Shown here: positions 1 through 6,915 of the stretch, one piece after another
Numbering within the stretch: the stretch's first letter is position 1
Layout: the number at the start of each line of letters is the position of its first letter
DNA from: Clostridiales bacterium
GTDB lineage: Bacteria > Bacillota > Clostridia > Oscillospirales > Oscillospiraceae
DNA: 51,902 nt
Assembly: GCA_022785125.1 (NCBI GenBank)
Contig: JALFRA010000024.1
Coordinates: 1-51,902 of the forward strand
Direction: 5' to 3'
Made by a program: the position numbers and the translations under genes
Notes under the pieces: generated by a model
The model's input: the letters and a program-made list of their open reading frames with translations, nothing else
Database searches by the model: none
Told to the model about the DNA's origin: nothing

Positions 1-344
1 TCCACATTGGACGCCACAGGCTGAGCCTGACCGGACACGCCGACCGCTCTCCGGACAAAGAGACTCTTTCTCCGCAGCACTCGATGGATGACTGCCAGCT
101 CCCCCTCCACCGTCACCATGACATAGTCGCCAACGGTGGGACATTGGGCCAGTTCCTCTGTCTCATACCGAAGTTTGCCGGATATCTCCGCCAGCAGTTC
201 CTCCTGCTCGGTCGCAATCTTATACTTTCCCCTGTATTGGGCGGCTACTCTGGCCAGCGTCTCTTCCGGATATAAAGTGGCTTCTGCCAAAAAGCGTTCT
301 GAAACGCCATAATTTTTCAGTTGATGCAATGTAATAACCTCCAT
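1..344 (-). CDS. rsgA: RsgA-like ribosome-associated GTPase, N-terminal part (cut by window edge)
   Basis: The first 114 codons, read leftward off the window, encode the N-terminal OB-fold of an RsgA/YjeQ GTPase, a late 30S ribosome maturation factor. Landmarks are LLAEISGKLRYE, a TVGDYVMV segment, HRVLRRKSLFVRR and an SGQAQPVASNV tail, which in the family lead into the circularly permuted GTPase domain (off-window). The ATG at 342-344 follows an AAGGAAAG ribosome binding site at good spacing. A translated leader ORF lies 44 bases upstream, which is unusual for a housekeeping rsgA and suggests an accessory, regulated paralogue. The family call is firm; the special role is inference. Confidence 0.85.
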   Translation of the reverse strand, partial: MEVITLHQLKNYGVSERFLAEATLYPEETLARVAAQYRGKYKIATEQEELLAEISGKLRYETEELAQCPTVGDYVMVTVEGELAVIHRVLRRKSLFVRRAVGVSGQAQPVASNV

Positions 345-370
345 TTTGATCGTCTTTCCTTGTCGAGACG

Positions 371-409
371 GAAGGAGGTCTGTCCCAATTACTTCGTTAC
401 ACCTCCTTC
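371..409 (-). promoter_or_regulatory. Candidate translational attenuator upstream of the RsgA-like gene
   Basis: GAAGGAGGT (371-379) and ACCTCCTTC (401-409) form a perfect 9-bp inverted repeat with a 21-nt loop. On the minus-strand transcript the first arm lies inside the leader ORF. The second arm can alternatively pair with the AAGGAAAG ribosome binding site of the downstream gene. This gives two mutually exclusive structures, the layout of an erm-type attenuator. The pairing is seen in the sequence; the regulation is inferred. Confidence 0.45.
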
Positions 410-445
410 CATTCTTACAATCTCCATTTTCTTTGTGTTCATCAT
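389..445 (-). CDS. 18-codon leader peptide
   Basis: Reads MMNTKKMEIVRMEGGVTK and stops at TAA. AAGGAG lies 9 nt before the first ATG, as good a ribosome binding site as any in the region. A TATAAT box at 478-483 (minus) lies just upstream, with a weak TTCCCG at 17-bp spacing. The ORF ends 44 nt before the RsgA-like start, and its last third overlaps one arm of the inverted repeat. I do not recognise the peptide. It probably acts as a leader rather than as a product. Confidence 0.45.
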   Translation of the reverse strand: MMNTKKMEIVRMEGGVTK

Positions 446-780
446 AAAAACACACTCCTTTCTTCTATAATTGCTTGATTATAGCATAGATTTGTTCCAA
501 CGGGAAGATACCATCTGCCAAACAGGCTTTCATGTACCTTTGTCAGGAACTCTGCTATACTGAGAGTGTCCGCGCTTACTTTGCCATGCTCGCTTTGGCC
601 GTACCGCACAAGGCTCCGCTGGTATTGCCCATTCTGGATATGATGCGTTGGGCCAATGTGACGGAGGGTGAGTTTTCGGAGAATGAAGATGTCGCAACCT
701 CCTTTGGACAGCCTCTGCCATGGGCTTATCTCTGCTATGTACGGGAACCCCAAACAACAACGCTGCTATAGAGCCATTCT
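446..780. other. Stretch without a recognisable gene
   Basis: Several overlapping open frames of 70-100 codons exist on both strands between 442 and 771, but none has a good ribosome binding site or a recognisable motif, and they contradict each other. The promoter for the leader ORF sits at the left end. The rest may be scar sequence next to the repeat that starts at 781. Confidence 0.4.
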
Positions 781-972
781 AATCAAGGGTCTGAATTTCC
801 GGTTTTAGCTGTTTCAAATCTTATTTTCTCCTGTTTGCAAATTGGATAACCAAATTATTTCCAATACCCCTACTCATCGAAATTCCCTGTCATATCAATG
901 CTTTGGCAAAAAAACGAGGGCCGACTTTTGGGACAGTCCAAAAAATCTGTTCCAAAAGTCGACCCTCGTTCA
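781..972. repeat. Long direct repeat, copy A (pair of 3961-4155)
   Basis: This 192-bp stretch matches 3961-4155 in the same orientation with scattered substitutions. It starts at AATC(A/G)AGGGT and ends at CCCTCGTTCA. In copy B the left part overlaps the last codons of the IS3-type transposase and its 3' flank. Near the right end is a 23-bp inverted repeat (914-936 and 947-969, 10-nt loop). Each arm resembles an IS3-family end (TGTTCCAAAAGTCGACCC...). Copy A therefore looks like the right end of one insertion sequence abutting the left end of another. Confidence 0.75.
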
Positions 973-1168
973 TTTGGAACGGGTGGACAGTTTCGAGGAC
1001 ACCCATGAAATTAGTTTCCACCAAATCAAACTGGGATTCAGCAAATTGGTTCTGGTTAAAAAGGGCGATCAGCAGGATGAGTGCACTCCAATATGGAACA
1101 TCAAAATATTAGAGATGCCACTTGCTAAAAATCTGCTTTAATGGGGAAAATATTATCTACATCTATTG

Positions 1169-1687
1169 TCACATACCTAAAGCCTTTTTTACCGCAGAGT
1201 AGTCCCAATAAATGGTTCCATCACTCCCCCTATAGGCCATGGGCACATGCTTTCCCGTGTACCTGACCGAAAGTGGGCATTTGGACTTATCAACAGAAAC
1301 ATCATTGTATAATACAACAATATCAATCCCTGCGTTTATCGCCTGCTCACACTCATACTTTATAAAACTGCGCTTATCCGTGAAATATCCCCTAGTGCAG
1401 TAGCTTAGATAGTTGTTGTAACTTCTACAAAGGTGACAACTTCCCTTCGTAACCGTGTCAGTATGATCCCCAACAATTAAAACGAATAGTTTAGATGCAT
1501 CCATCCGTTCCTTTAAGGACCGCTTAATTGAACACGGCAAACTTGTGTCGCGAGCTTGCTTCATAGCATGAGCATCGTGAAAGTCAAGGCTCCACTTATT
1601 ACTATTCTTCCACTTATAAATTTGTTCGATTGCATCAAGGTCGTGGTCCCAGTCGCCGGCTATGTAAGTCTTATTTCGATAGGCCAT
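1169..1687 (-). CDS. thsB: TIR-like protein, ThsB-type sensor of a Thoeris system
   Basis: 172 residues with the layout of a TIR-like (MTH538/DUF1863-type) domain. The N-terminal strand is KTYIAGDWDHD, the core strand is KLFVLIVGDHT, followed by a Cys-rich insert, and SFIKYECEQAI carries the likely catalytic glutamate before the strand GIDIVVLYND. The C-terminus is GSDGTIYWDYSAVKKAL. In Thoeris, the TIR protein senses phage infection and makes an NAD-derived signal. Its start (GGAGG upstream) lies 14 bp after the stop of the membrane macro-domain gene, so the two form an operon. That pairing makes it a type II Thoeris sensor. Family and pairing are strong; activity is inferred. Confidence 0.82.
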   Translation of the reverse strand: MAYRNKTYIAGDWDHDLDAIEQIYKWKNSNKWSLDFHDAHAMKQARDTSLPCSIKRSLKERMDASKLFVLIVGDHTDTVTKGSCHLCRSYNNYLSYCTRGYFTDKRSFIKYECEQAINAGIDIVVLYNDVSVDKSKCPLSVRYTGKHVPMAYRGSDGTIYWDYSAVKKALGM

Positions 1688-1701
1688 GACATATCCTCCA
1701 C

Positions 1702-2574
1702 TTATCTAAAATCTGGATTATGCTGTATATGGTAAAAATCGATTTCATTCGCACCCAAAGGATAAATTACAAAATTTATCTGCTTGTCGGCGTAAGTATT
1801 ATGAAATCCACTAATCTTCAAGGTCCATAGCATTACTTCCAATAACTCTTGCTTTGACGGCTTACCATTTTTAAATCTTGTTATACCGGCCCCCATCAAA
1901 GGAATATTAATAGTTCTTCCTGCGTAAATTCTATCAATATTTGCCCAAAATCGCATCCAAAATCTGATATATTCCTCAGCCGACAGCCAAGCCTCGTTAT
2001 CAGCACCAAACTTTGTAAATGCGGCTAAAATATAGGCCTCAAACTCGACAACACTTCCGATTTCATATTGTACTTGTTTACCGACTGGTCGAGAAGAAAT
2101 TGTTCTAAAATTACCTGGCTTATTAAGAATTTTATCATTCTCGATTACTTTATTTAGTTCATCAAGTTTACCTGCCTGGATAATTTTTTTGACATACTGT
2201 CCATGTAAAGAGGATGCTGCAATAATACGATCATCCACGATTGTATCATAAAAATCGTTGACCGCTATTACGCTTATTTCTCCTATCCGTTCTGCTGGTG
2301 CTTTATTAATCTGATTCCAGATATCTCCGACTAGGACTTTCACTTTAGTATGATTGATTTTTAAATCGGCATAATCTCTGCGATTGGCACAATACCACAT
2401 TTTAATAAAAATTAAAATAATGAGAATTATAAAGGGAATTGCAATACATAAAATATTATCTACAAAGTCAGTAGCTGTGGCAAAAAAAGACATCAGAGTT
2501 ACTAGAGAGCTAATAACTCCTAAAACAGCTAAATATCTGCTCCACAGAGTTTTGTCATAGAATTTGACTTTCAT
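1702..2574 (-). CDS. thsA: Membrane-anchored macro-domain protein, ThsA-type effector (type II Thoeris)
   Basis: 290 residues. Two hydrophobic segments at about residues 14-34 and 40-57 form a membrane hairpin. A macro-like domain follows from about residue 95: ISVIAVNDFYDTIVDD, the SSLHGQYVKK segment, and a glycine loop IPLMGAGITR near residue 225. This is the TM-plus-macro effector of type II Thoeris, which is thought to bind the TIR-made signal and attack the membrane. It is first in the operon, with a TTGCAA/TATAAT promoter at 2627-2655. The surroundings are AT-rich relative to the prophage, consistent with separate acquisition. Confidence 0.82.
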   Translation of the reverse strand: MKVKFYDKTLWSRYLAVLGVISSLVTLMSFFATATDFVDNILCIAIPFIILIILIFIKMWYCANRRDYADLKINHTKVKVLVGDIWNQINKAPAERIGEISVIAVNDFYDTIVDDRIIAASSLHGQYVKKIIQAGKLDELNKVIENDKILNKPGNFRTISSRPVGKQVQYEIGSVVEFEAYILAAFTKFGADNEAWLSAEEYIRFWMRFWANIDRIYAGRTINIPLMGAGITRFKNGKPSKQELLEVMLWTLKISGFHNTYADKQINFVIYPLGANEIDFYHIQHNPDFR

Positions 2575-2626
2575 TTCTTACTAACCCCATCCTACTTCAA
2601 CGGCAACATTTATTAATTTGTCATAT

Positions 2627-2655
2627 ATTATAATGTTAATTTGTTAATTTTGCAA
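2627..2655 (-). promoter_or_regulatory. Promoter of the Thoeris operon
   Basis: On the minus strand TTGCAA (2650-2655) and TATAAT (2627-2632) are separated by exactly 17 bp, in an AT-rich spacer with repeated AATTAACA units. It lies 53 bp upstream of the macro-domain gene. The remaining intergenic sequence up to 2812 holds the 5' region of the oppositely oriented transposase gene and nothing else I recognise. Confidence 0.65.
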
Positions 2656-2812
2656 TAAACATCCACGTTTAATTTTGTCGTCCATAACAAGATTGATAAA
2701 AATAATCCCCCACCTATCCTGAAGCAAAAATATCTCTTGCATCACATACAACTTTCTCTGTAAACTTTGAAAGCCATTAACGATCTAGTATGAGTTCAAG
2801 GAGAAATAATCT

Positions 2813-3982
2813 GTGAAGCTTAGTATTGAGAAAAAGAAAGAATTGGTATCCCTATATTATCATGGAATTCCTGTTTCTGAGATCTGTCAAGAATATCAAA
2901 TTTCCAGAAGTACCTTTTACACATGGATTCGGACCTATCGGCCTATCGAATCTCAAAACAGTTCCCGTATAGTTACCCCGAAAGACTTTGACTCCCTTCG
3001 CCGCCACTGTGAAAAACAGGAGCAAATCATTGCGGTGCTGAAATCCATTCCCTGTATTGCCAACGCTACCACACAGGAAAAGCTCGCCGCTTTGGAACCA
3101 CTCTATGGTAAATTCAATGTCCATGCTCTTTGTGAGGCACTGGACGTTCCAAGAGGAACTTTTTACAACCACATCAAGAGGAACAAACGGAATAACAGTT
3201 TCCAAGCAAAACATCGAGAAGAATTACGAAAAGAGATTCAAAATATCTTTGATGAGAACCGACAAGTATTTGGATGTGAAAAGATCTGCGCTATACTTCA
3301 CGAGCGCGGCTATCAAGCAGGTACAACATTGGTGCGGGAACTCATGCATGAGATGAGTCTGAATAGTGTGTCCTCCACCGCTAAACAACAATGGAAAACA
3401 TTGAACAACTACGAACAAAAAACAAACCTTCTCAGAAGAAGGTTCTATGCAGAGGCCCCAAATCGGATCTGGGTCAGTGATGTTACATACCTAAAAACAA
3501 AAGGCCGACGTTATTACCTCTGCGTTATTCTCGACTTATTTTCCAGGAAAGTAGTCGCTTATAAAATTACCACGCACAACAGTACCCAATTGATTACATC
3601 TACTTTTAAAATGGCCTATAAAACAAGAAATCCGGGAGAAAATCTGATATTCCACAGTGATCAAGGTAGCCAATATACTGCCCGCGCATTCCGGCAGCTA
3701 CTTAAGAAATTGAAGATCACGCAGTCATTTTCCAATGCGGGGACGCCACACGACAACGCCGTTATGGAATCATTTTTCTCCATATTTAAGAAAGAGGATT
3801 TTTACCGCAGTAAATACCGCTCTGAAAAGGAACTAAGGAATAAAATCGAAGAATATATACTGTTTTATAATCAAAAACGCCCCCACACTACCCTGAACTA
3901 CAAAACGCCAGAGCAATATGAGGACGAATACTTTCAGAAGCTCAAAAATTCCATTTATGGAATCGAGGGTTCGAATTTCTGA
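2813..3982 (+). CDS. IS3-family transposase (single ORF, HTH plus rve/DDE domain)
   Basis: 389 residues. The N-terminal helix-turn-helix is VSEICQEYQISRSTFYTWI, a second HTH-like stretch is ALDVPRGTFYNHIKRN, then an IS3 linker FGCEKICAILHERGY. The integrase core has D in VSDVTYLK, D in FHSDQGSQY and E in NAVMESFFSIFK, so the DDE triad is intact. The C-terminal FYNQKRPHTTLNYKTPEQYE is typical of IS3/IS150. OrfA and OrfB, usually joined by frameshifting, are one continuous frame here. The first codon is read as GTG after AAGGAG. The gene lies inside the repeat-bounded cassette with Thoeris and may have mobilised it. Confidence 0.9.
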   Translation: MKLSIEKKKELVSLYYHGIPVSEICQEYQISRSTFYTWIRTYRPIESQNSSRIVTPKDFDSLRRHCEKQEQIIAVLKSIPCIANATTQEKLAALEPLYGKFNVHALCEALDVPRGTFYNHIKRNKRNNSFQAKHREELRKEIQNIFDENRQVFGCEKICAILHERGYQAGTTLVRELMHEMSLNSVSSTAKQQWKTLNNYEQKTNLLRRRFYAEAPNRIWVSDVTYLKTKGRRYYLCVILDLFSRKVVAYKITTHNSTQLITSTFKMAYKTRNPGENLIFHSDQGSQYTARAFRQLLKKLKITQSFSNAGTPHDNAVMESFFSIFKKEDFYRSKYRSEKELRNKIEEYILFYNQKRPHTTLNYKTPEQYEDEYFQKLKNSIYGIEGSNF

Positions 3983-4155
3983 TTTTTTGCTGTTTCAAAT
4001 CTAATTTTGGCCTGTTTGTAAATTGGATGTCCAGATTTTCTCTGACACCCCTGCTCATTAGAAATCCCTGTTATATCAATGCTTTGGGCAGAAAAAATAA
4101 GGGCCGAATTTCGAAACAGTCCAAAAAAACTGTTCCAAAATTCGACCCTCGTTCA
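3961..4155. repeat. Long direct repeat, copy B
   Basis: This is the partner of 781-972. It spans the transposase stop codon, its 3' flank and a hairpin (arms 4100-4119 and 4130-4149). The sequence ending AAACA at 4118 is the mirror of TGTTCC at 948 (TGTTCCAAAAGTCGACCC versus TGTTTCGAAATTCGGCCC). A TG...CA element of about 3.17 kb (948-4118) carrying Thoeris and the transposase is therefore plausible. The same DNA encodes the last residues of the serine recombinase on the minus strand. Confidence 0.72.
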
Positions 4156-5609
4156 CTTTCAGCCGCTCCGTCCACCTCTGCCAATGTGATTGTACGGTTA
4201 TCCCCGGAGTAGTTGAATGTGATTGTCACGCGATCGTCGTAGACAAACACCACATTCACGAAGATATCAATGATCCGGCGCTGGCTCTCCGGCTCATCAA
4301 AATTGAGTGAGCGGAATTGCAGCAGAAAAAATTTGATATGGTCCTTGGTAAGGCGAAGACCGCTGATCAGTTCTGCATCCGCCAAAGCGGTTTCCAGCGC
4401 CTCTTTTTGCTGCTCCAGTTCGTCCATACGGGCCTTGGTTGCCGCATTGAAAATCCCCGCTTCCAGCGCACGCACCAGATTGGCGGTGGCTGCCTCCACC
4501 TGTTTCAGCTCCTCCCGGAGAGAATCCGTGTAGGAAGTTTCGGTGTCTTGTGCTATGTAGTATTGATAGGTCTTGTCCGCAATAAAGTCAATCATTCCAT
4601 CGCTCATCACAATGGACTTGGCCTTTTCCAATACCAGTTGTTCAATCCACTGCTTATGAACCGCGCGCTTTCGGCAGGTGTGGTTCTTTTTCTTTTCCAG
4701 GCAGTTATAATAGAAATATTTTGTCCCGCTCTTTCCGGTCCCGCACTCTCCTACCATGGTGTGGCCGCATAGGCCGCAGAACAGTTTACCAGTCAGCAGA
4801 TACTCCGCTTTTGTCCATCTCCGGGCTGGCGCCCGCTTATTTTGGACCAGAAGACGCTGTACCTTGGCAAAGGTCTCAGGATCAATCAAGGCAGGAATTT
4901 TGGCGTCCGGGTACTCCTTACCGTCATAGTGGTAAATGCCGATGTATTTCTTGTTTTTCAGCACAGCCCGGATGCTGTTAATCGTCAGCGGCTTGCCCTT
5001 TTTGGTTCGCAGACCCTCCGCGTTGAGGTGTTCAATAATCTCTTTTTGGGTATTGCCTGCGGCGTACATTTCAAAGATGCGCTTGACCAGCGGTGCGGTC
5101 TTGGGATCCGGCTCCAGGTGCTTATCCGGCCCTGTCCGATATCCCAAGGGGAGCGTGCCGCCCACGCTCTGGCCTTTGCGGGCTGCGTTGTCCATACCAC
5201 GTTTTACATTGGTGGCCAACTGTACGGAATAGTATTCCGCCATTCCCTCCAGAACAGCCTCCAAAATAATGCCCTCTGGGGTATCCGGAATGCTTTCCGC
5301 CGTGTAGAGCACCTTGACGCCGTTCTTCTTACAGCGGTATTTGTTAAAGGCAATTTCTTCCCGGTTACGCCCAAAGCGGTCGATTTTCCAGATAATGATT
5401 GCCTCAAACTGGTGCTTTGCTGTGTCCTTCAGCATCTGTTGGAACTGTTCCCGGTCATCATTTCTGCCCGTCTGCGCCCGGTCAATATACTCGTGAATGA
5501 TGGTGTAGCCGTGTTCTCCAGCGTACTTGTAGGCGGAGGCCAACTGCCCTTCAATGGACTGCTCCCCCTGCTTGTGGCTGGAGTATCTGGCGTAGACAAC
5601 GGCGTTCAT
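4071..5609 (-). CDS. Large serine recombinase
   Basis: 512 residues. The resolvase catalytic domain is at 1-145 with the nucleophile in VYARYSSHKQ (Ser10), plus KIDRFGRNREE. The recombinase domain follows (GTLPLGYRTG, NGLRT-type repeats), then a zinc ribbon (FCGLCGHTM ... CLEKKKNHTC) at about 285-325 and a coiled-coil segment. It catalyses site-specific integration or excision of a mobile element. The start codon overlaps the stop of the upstream XRE gene by 4 bp. The last 26 or so residues (from ERGSNFG to KALI) come from repeat copy B, so the native C-terminus has apparently been replaced. The catalytic part is intact. Confidence 0.9.
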   Translation of the reverse strand: MNAVVYARYSSHKQGEQSIEGQLASAYKYAGEHGYTIIHEYIDRAQTGRNDDREQFQQMLKDTAKHQFEAIIIWKIDRFGRNREEIAFNKYRCKKNGVKVLYTAESIPDTPEGIILEAVLEGMAEYYSVQLATNVKRGMDNAARKGQSVGGTLPLGYRTGPDKHLEPDPKTAPLVKRIFEMYAAGNTQKEIIEHLNAEGLRTKKGKPLTINSIRAVLKNKKYIGIYHYDGKEYPDAKIPALIDPETFAKVQRLLVQNKRAPARRWTKAEYLLTGKLFCGLCGHTMVGECGTGKSGTKYFYYNCLEKKKNHTCRKRAVHKQWIEQLVLEKAKSIVMSDGMIDFIADKTYQYYIAQDTETSYTDSLREELKQVEAATANLVRALEAGIFNAATKARMDELEQQKEALETALADAELISGLRLTKDHIKFFLLQFRSLNFDEPESQRRIIDIFVNVVFVYDDRVTITFNYSGDNRTITLAEVDGAAESERGSNFGTVFLDCFEIRPLFFLPKALI

Positions 5610-6235
5610 AGGTCTTTCCCCCCTGTCAGGGGCGGCAGATCCAGTGCCATGCGCACCATGGCTTTCTCTTTTTGGGGGGCCTGGTCATAAGCCCTGGCTA
5701 CCTGCCTGGCCTCCGCCGTAATGTCCGTAAGCTGATAGTTCTGGTCACCAGTCCACACCTCCAGCGGAACCCCCAGTGCATCGGACAGCTGTAGGGCGAT
5801 GGGAAGCGGCGCGTCCTTCATCTGCCGGATGATGATTGTTCGTATCTGCCGGTCAGTCAGTCCGCTGACCTGCGCCATACCCGGAATATCCACTCCCAGC
5901 TGGTTCATCACATCCATAAAGATTTTATAGAAGGGGGGATGTCCCTGCTGGCACAGAGAATTGAAGGCGGCCTCCTCCGCAGAATCTCCCATCAAATAGT
6001 CCGCAGAGACATTCAACTTTTTTGCATACTCCTGTACCTGGGTGATCTTGGGAATCCTCTGCCCAATCTCATAGCGGCTGAGAACCTGCTTGGAGGTCCC
6101 CAGCAGTTTCGCAAATTCGTCCTGTGACATCCCCTTTTCCTTCCGGATCGCCCGCAGCCGGTCACCGAAGGTAACATAGGCCACATCCACTTTAACAGCC
6201 TCCGTGTCCGGGTATTCCTTTTTGAAAAACTCCAT
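5606..6235 (-). CDS. XRE-family regulator upstream of the recombinase
   Basis: 209 residues with a canonical HTH_XRE domain at about 23-80 (RLRAIRKEKGMSQDEFAKLL, TSKQVLSRYEIGQRIPK). A second HTH-like region follows at about 110-165 (MAQVSGLTDRQIRTII, LQLSDALGVPLEVW), which resembles a second XRE-type domain. It is translationally coupled (ATGA overlap) to the serine recombinase and transcribed from a TTGATT/TTTAAT promoter. It probably represses this promoter and the divergent one through the inverted repeat that covers both -35 boxes. Confidence 0.85.
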   Translation of the reverse strand: MEFFKKEYPDTEAVKVDVAYVTFGDRLRAIRKEKGMSQDEFAKLLGTSKQVLSRYEIGQRIPKITQVQEYAKKLNVSADYLMGDSAEEAAFNSLCQQGHPPFYKIFMDVMNQLGVDIPGMAQVSGLTDRQIRTIIIRQMKDAPLPIALQLSDALGVPLEVWTGDQNYQLTDITAEARQVARAYDQAPQKEKAMVRMALDLPPLTGGKDL

Positions 6236-6267
6236 AGGTTGTCCCTCCTTTTGGTATGACTACCCCT

Positions 6268-6363
6268 ATTAAAGCATATCTCGTCAACAAAATCAAGTCA
6301 TTTTATATGTAATGCTGATTTTATCACCAAATAGTTGATTTTGAAAAGTTTCTTTGCTATACT
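6268..6363. promoter_or_regulatory. Symmetric divergent promoters with shared palindromic operator
   Basis: The minus-strand promoter is TTGATT (6291-6296), a 17-bp spacer and TTTAAT (6268-6273). The plus-strand promoter is TTGATT (6335-6340), a 17-bp spacer and TATACT (6358-6363). The two -35 boxes sit in a perfect 9-bp inverted repeat, CAAAATCAA (6288-6296) and TTGATTTTG (6335-6343). One dimeric repressor, probably the XRE protein at 5606-6235, could control both directions. Confidence 0.75.
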
Positions 6364-6435
6364 TGGTACATCAATCCACTGGATGTCTTTCTTTTACCTA
6401 GTAAGTCACCATTTGATTGACAAACAAGGGGGTGA

Positions 6436-6642
6436 GACCAAACCGACACCGCAATCCAGATCATCCCGGAACGGATTCCCAAAGTGGAACAAAAAATACT
6501 GTGCGCCACATTTCTGGAGGCGGTACTCCGATTTTACGACGATCCCAAGAACAGGGACGCCTTTGAGCGGTGGTGCACAGAGAAAGGAGAAAACACAGTT
6601 GGACAAGAAGACAGCGCAGCAATTGCGGAGGGATTATCCTAA
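6436..6642 (+). CDS. Small element protein apparently lacking a start codon
   Basis: The frame reads DQTDTAIQIIPERIPKVEQK and continues through FLEAVLRFYDDPKNRDAFER to EGLS. It looks coding, and this type of short protein recurs in serine-recombinase elements of Clostridia. A ribosome binding site (AAGGGGGTGA) is present, but the expected ATG reads AA where a GAGACC-ATG-ACC layout would be expected, so a base may have been lost. GTG inside KVEQ is the first standard alternative. Function unknown. Confidence 0.5.
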   Translation, partial: DQTDTAIQIIPERIPKVEQKILCATFLEAVLRFYDDPKNRDAFERWCTEKGENTVGQEDSAAIAEGLS

Positions 6643-6832
6643 TCATGTTCCTTTGGATGTAGCCTCCGCCTACCTGGGTGTGTCGCCTCGGCAACTATCC
6701 TGGCTGATTGCCGAGGGGCGGGAACCCTATGCGTCCATTGGCGGCAATATTGGCAAGAAACAGCGGTATGCCCGCGTCTATACCGAGCCGCTCATCGCTC
6801 TGCTGTGCAGCAGCGATGACGCAGACCCATAA
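6599..6832 (+). CDS. Small helix-turn-helix (excisionase-like) protein
   Basis: 77 residues from a TTG start with AAAGGAG 9 nt upstream. The longer frame from 6335 runs through the promoter and is not credible. The segment LDVASAYLGVSPRQLSWLIA is a helix-turn-helix, followed by a wing-like GGNIGKKQRYARVYTEPL, as in Xis/MerR-type DNA-binding proteins. It overlaps the end of the preceding small frame by 44 bp. Location in a recombinase element suggests directionality control or regulation; this is inference. Confidence 0.65.
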   Translation: MDKKTAQQLRRDYPNHVPLDVASAYLGVSPRQLSWLIAEGREPYASIGGNIGKKQRYARVYTEPLIALLCSSDDADP

Positions 6833-6915
6833 GAGATTTTGACCTGCGCCGGGCGGCGCGGCGACGGCCAAGCTGCCGTTTCCGTGTCCGCCCGGCAGTT
6901 TTAAGGAGGAATGCA

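Noticed and set aside
442-771. Overlapping open frames of 76-103 codons on both strands
   Set aside because: They contradict each other, have no ribosome binding sites and show no recognisable motifs.
842-1141. 99-codon plus-strand frame across repeat A
   Set aside because: Lies over the IS-end hairpin; most of it is non-coding repeat and its tail matches nothing known.
6335-6598. N-terminal extension of the small HTH frame to the ATG at 6335
   Set aside because: This ATG-like start lies inside the -35/-10 promoter; the TTG at 6599 has a proper ribosome binding site.
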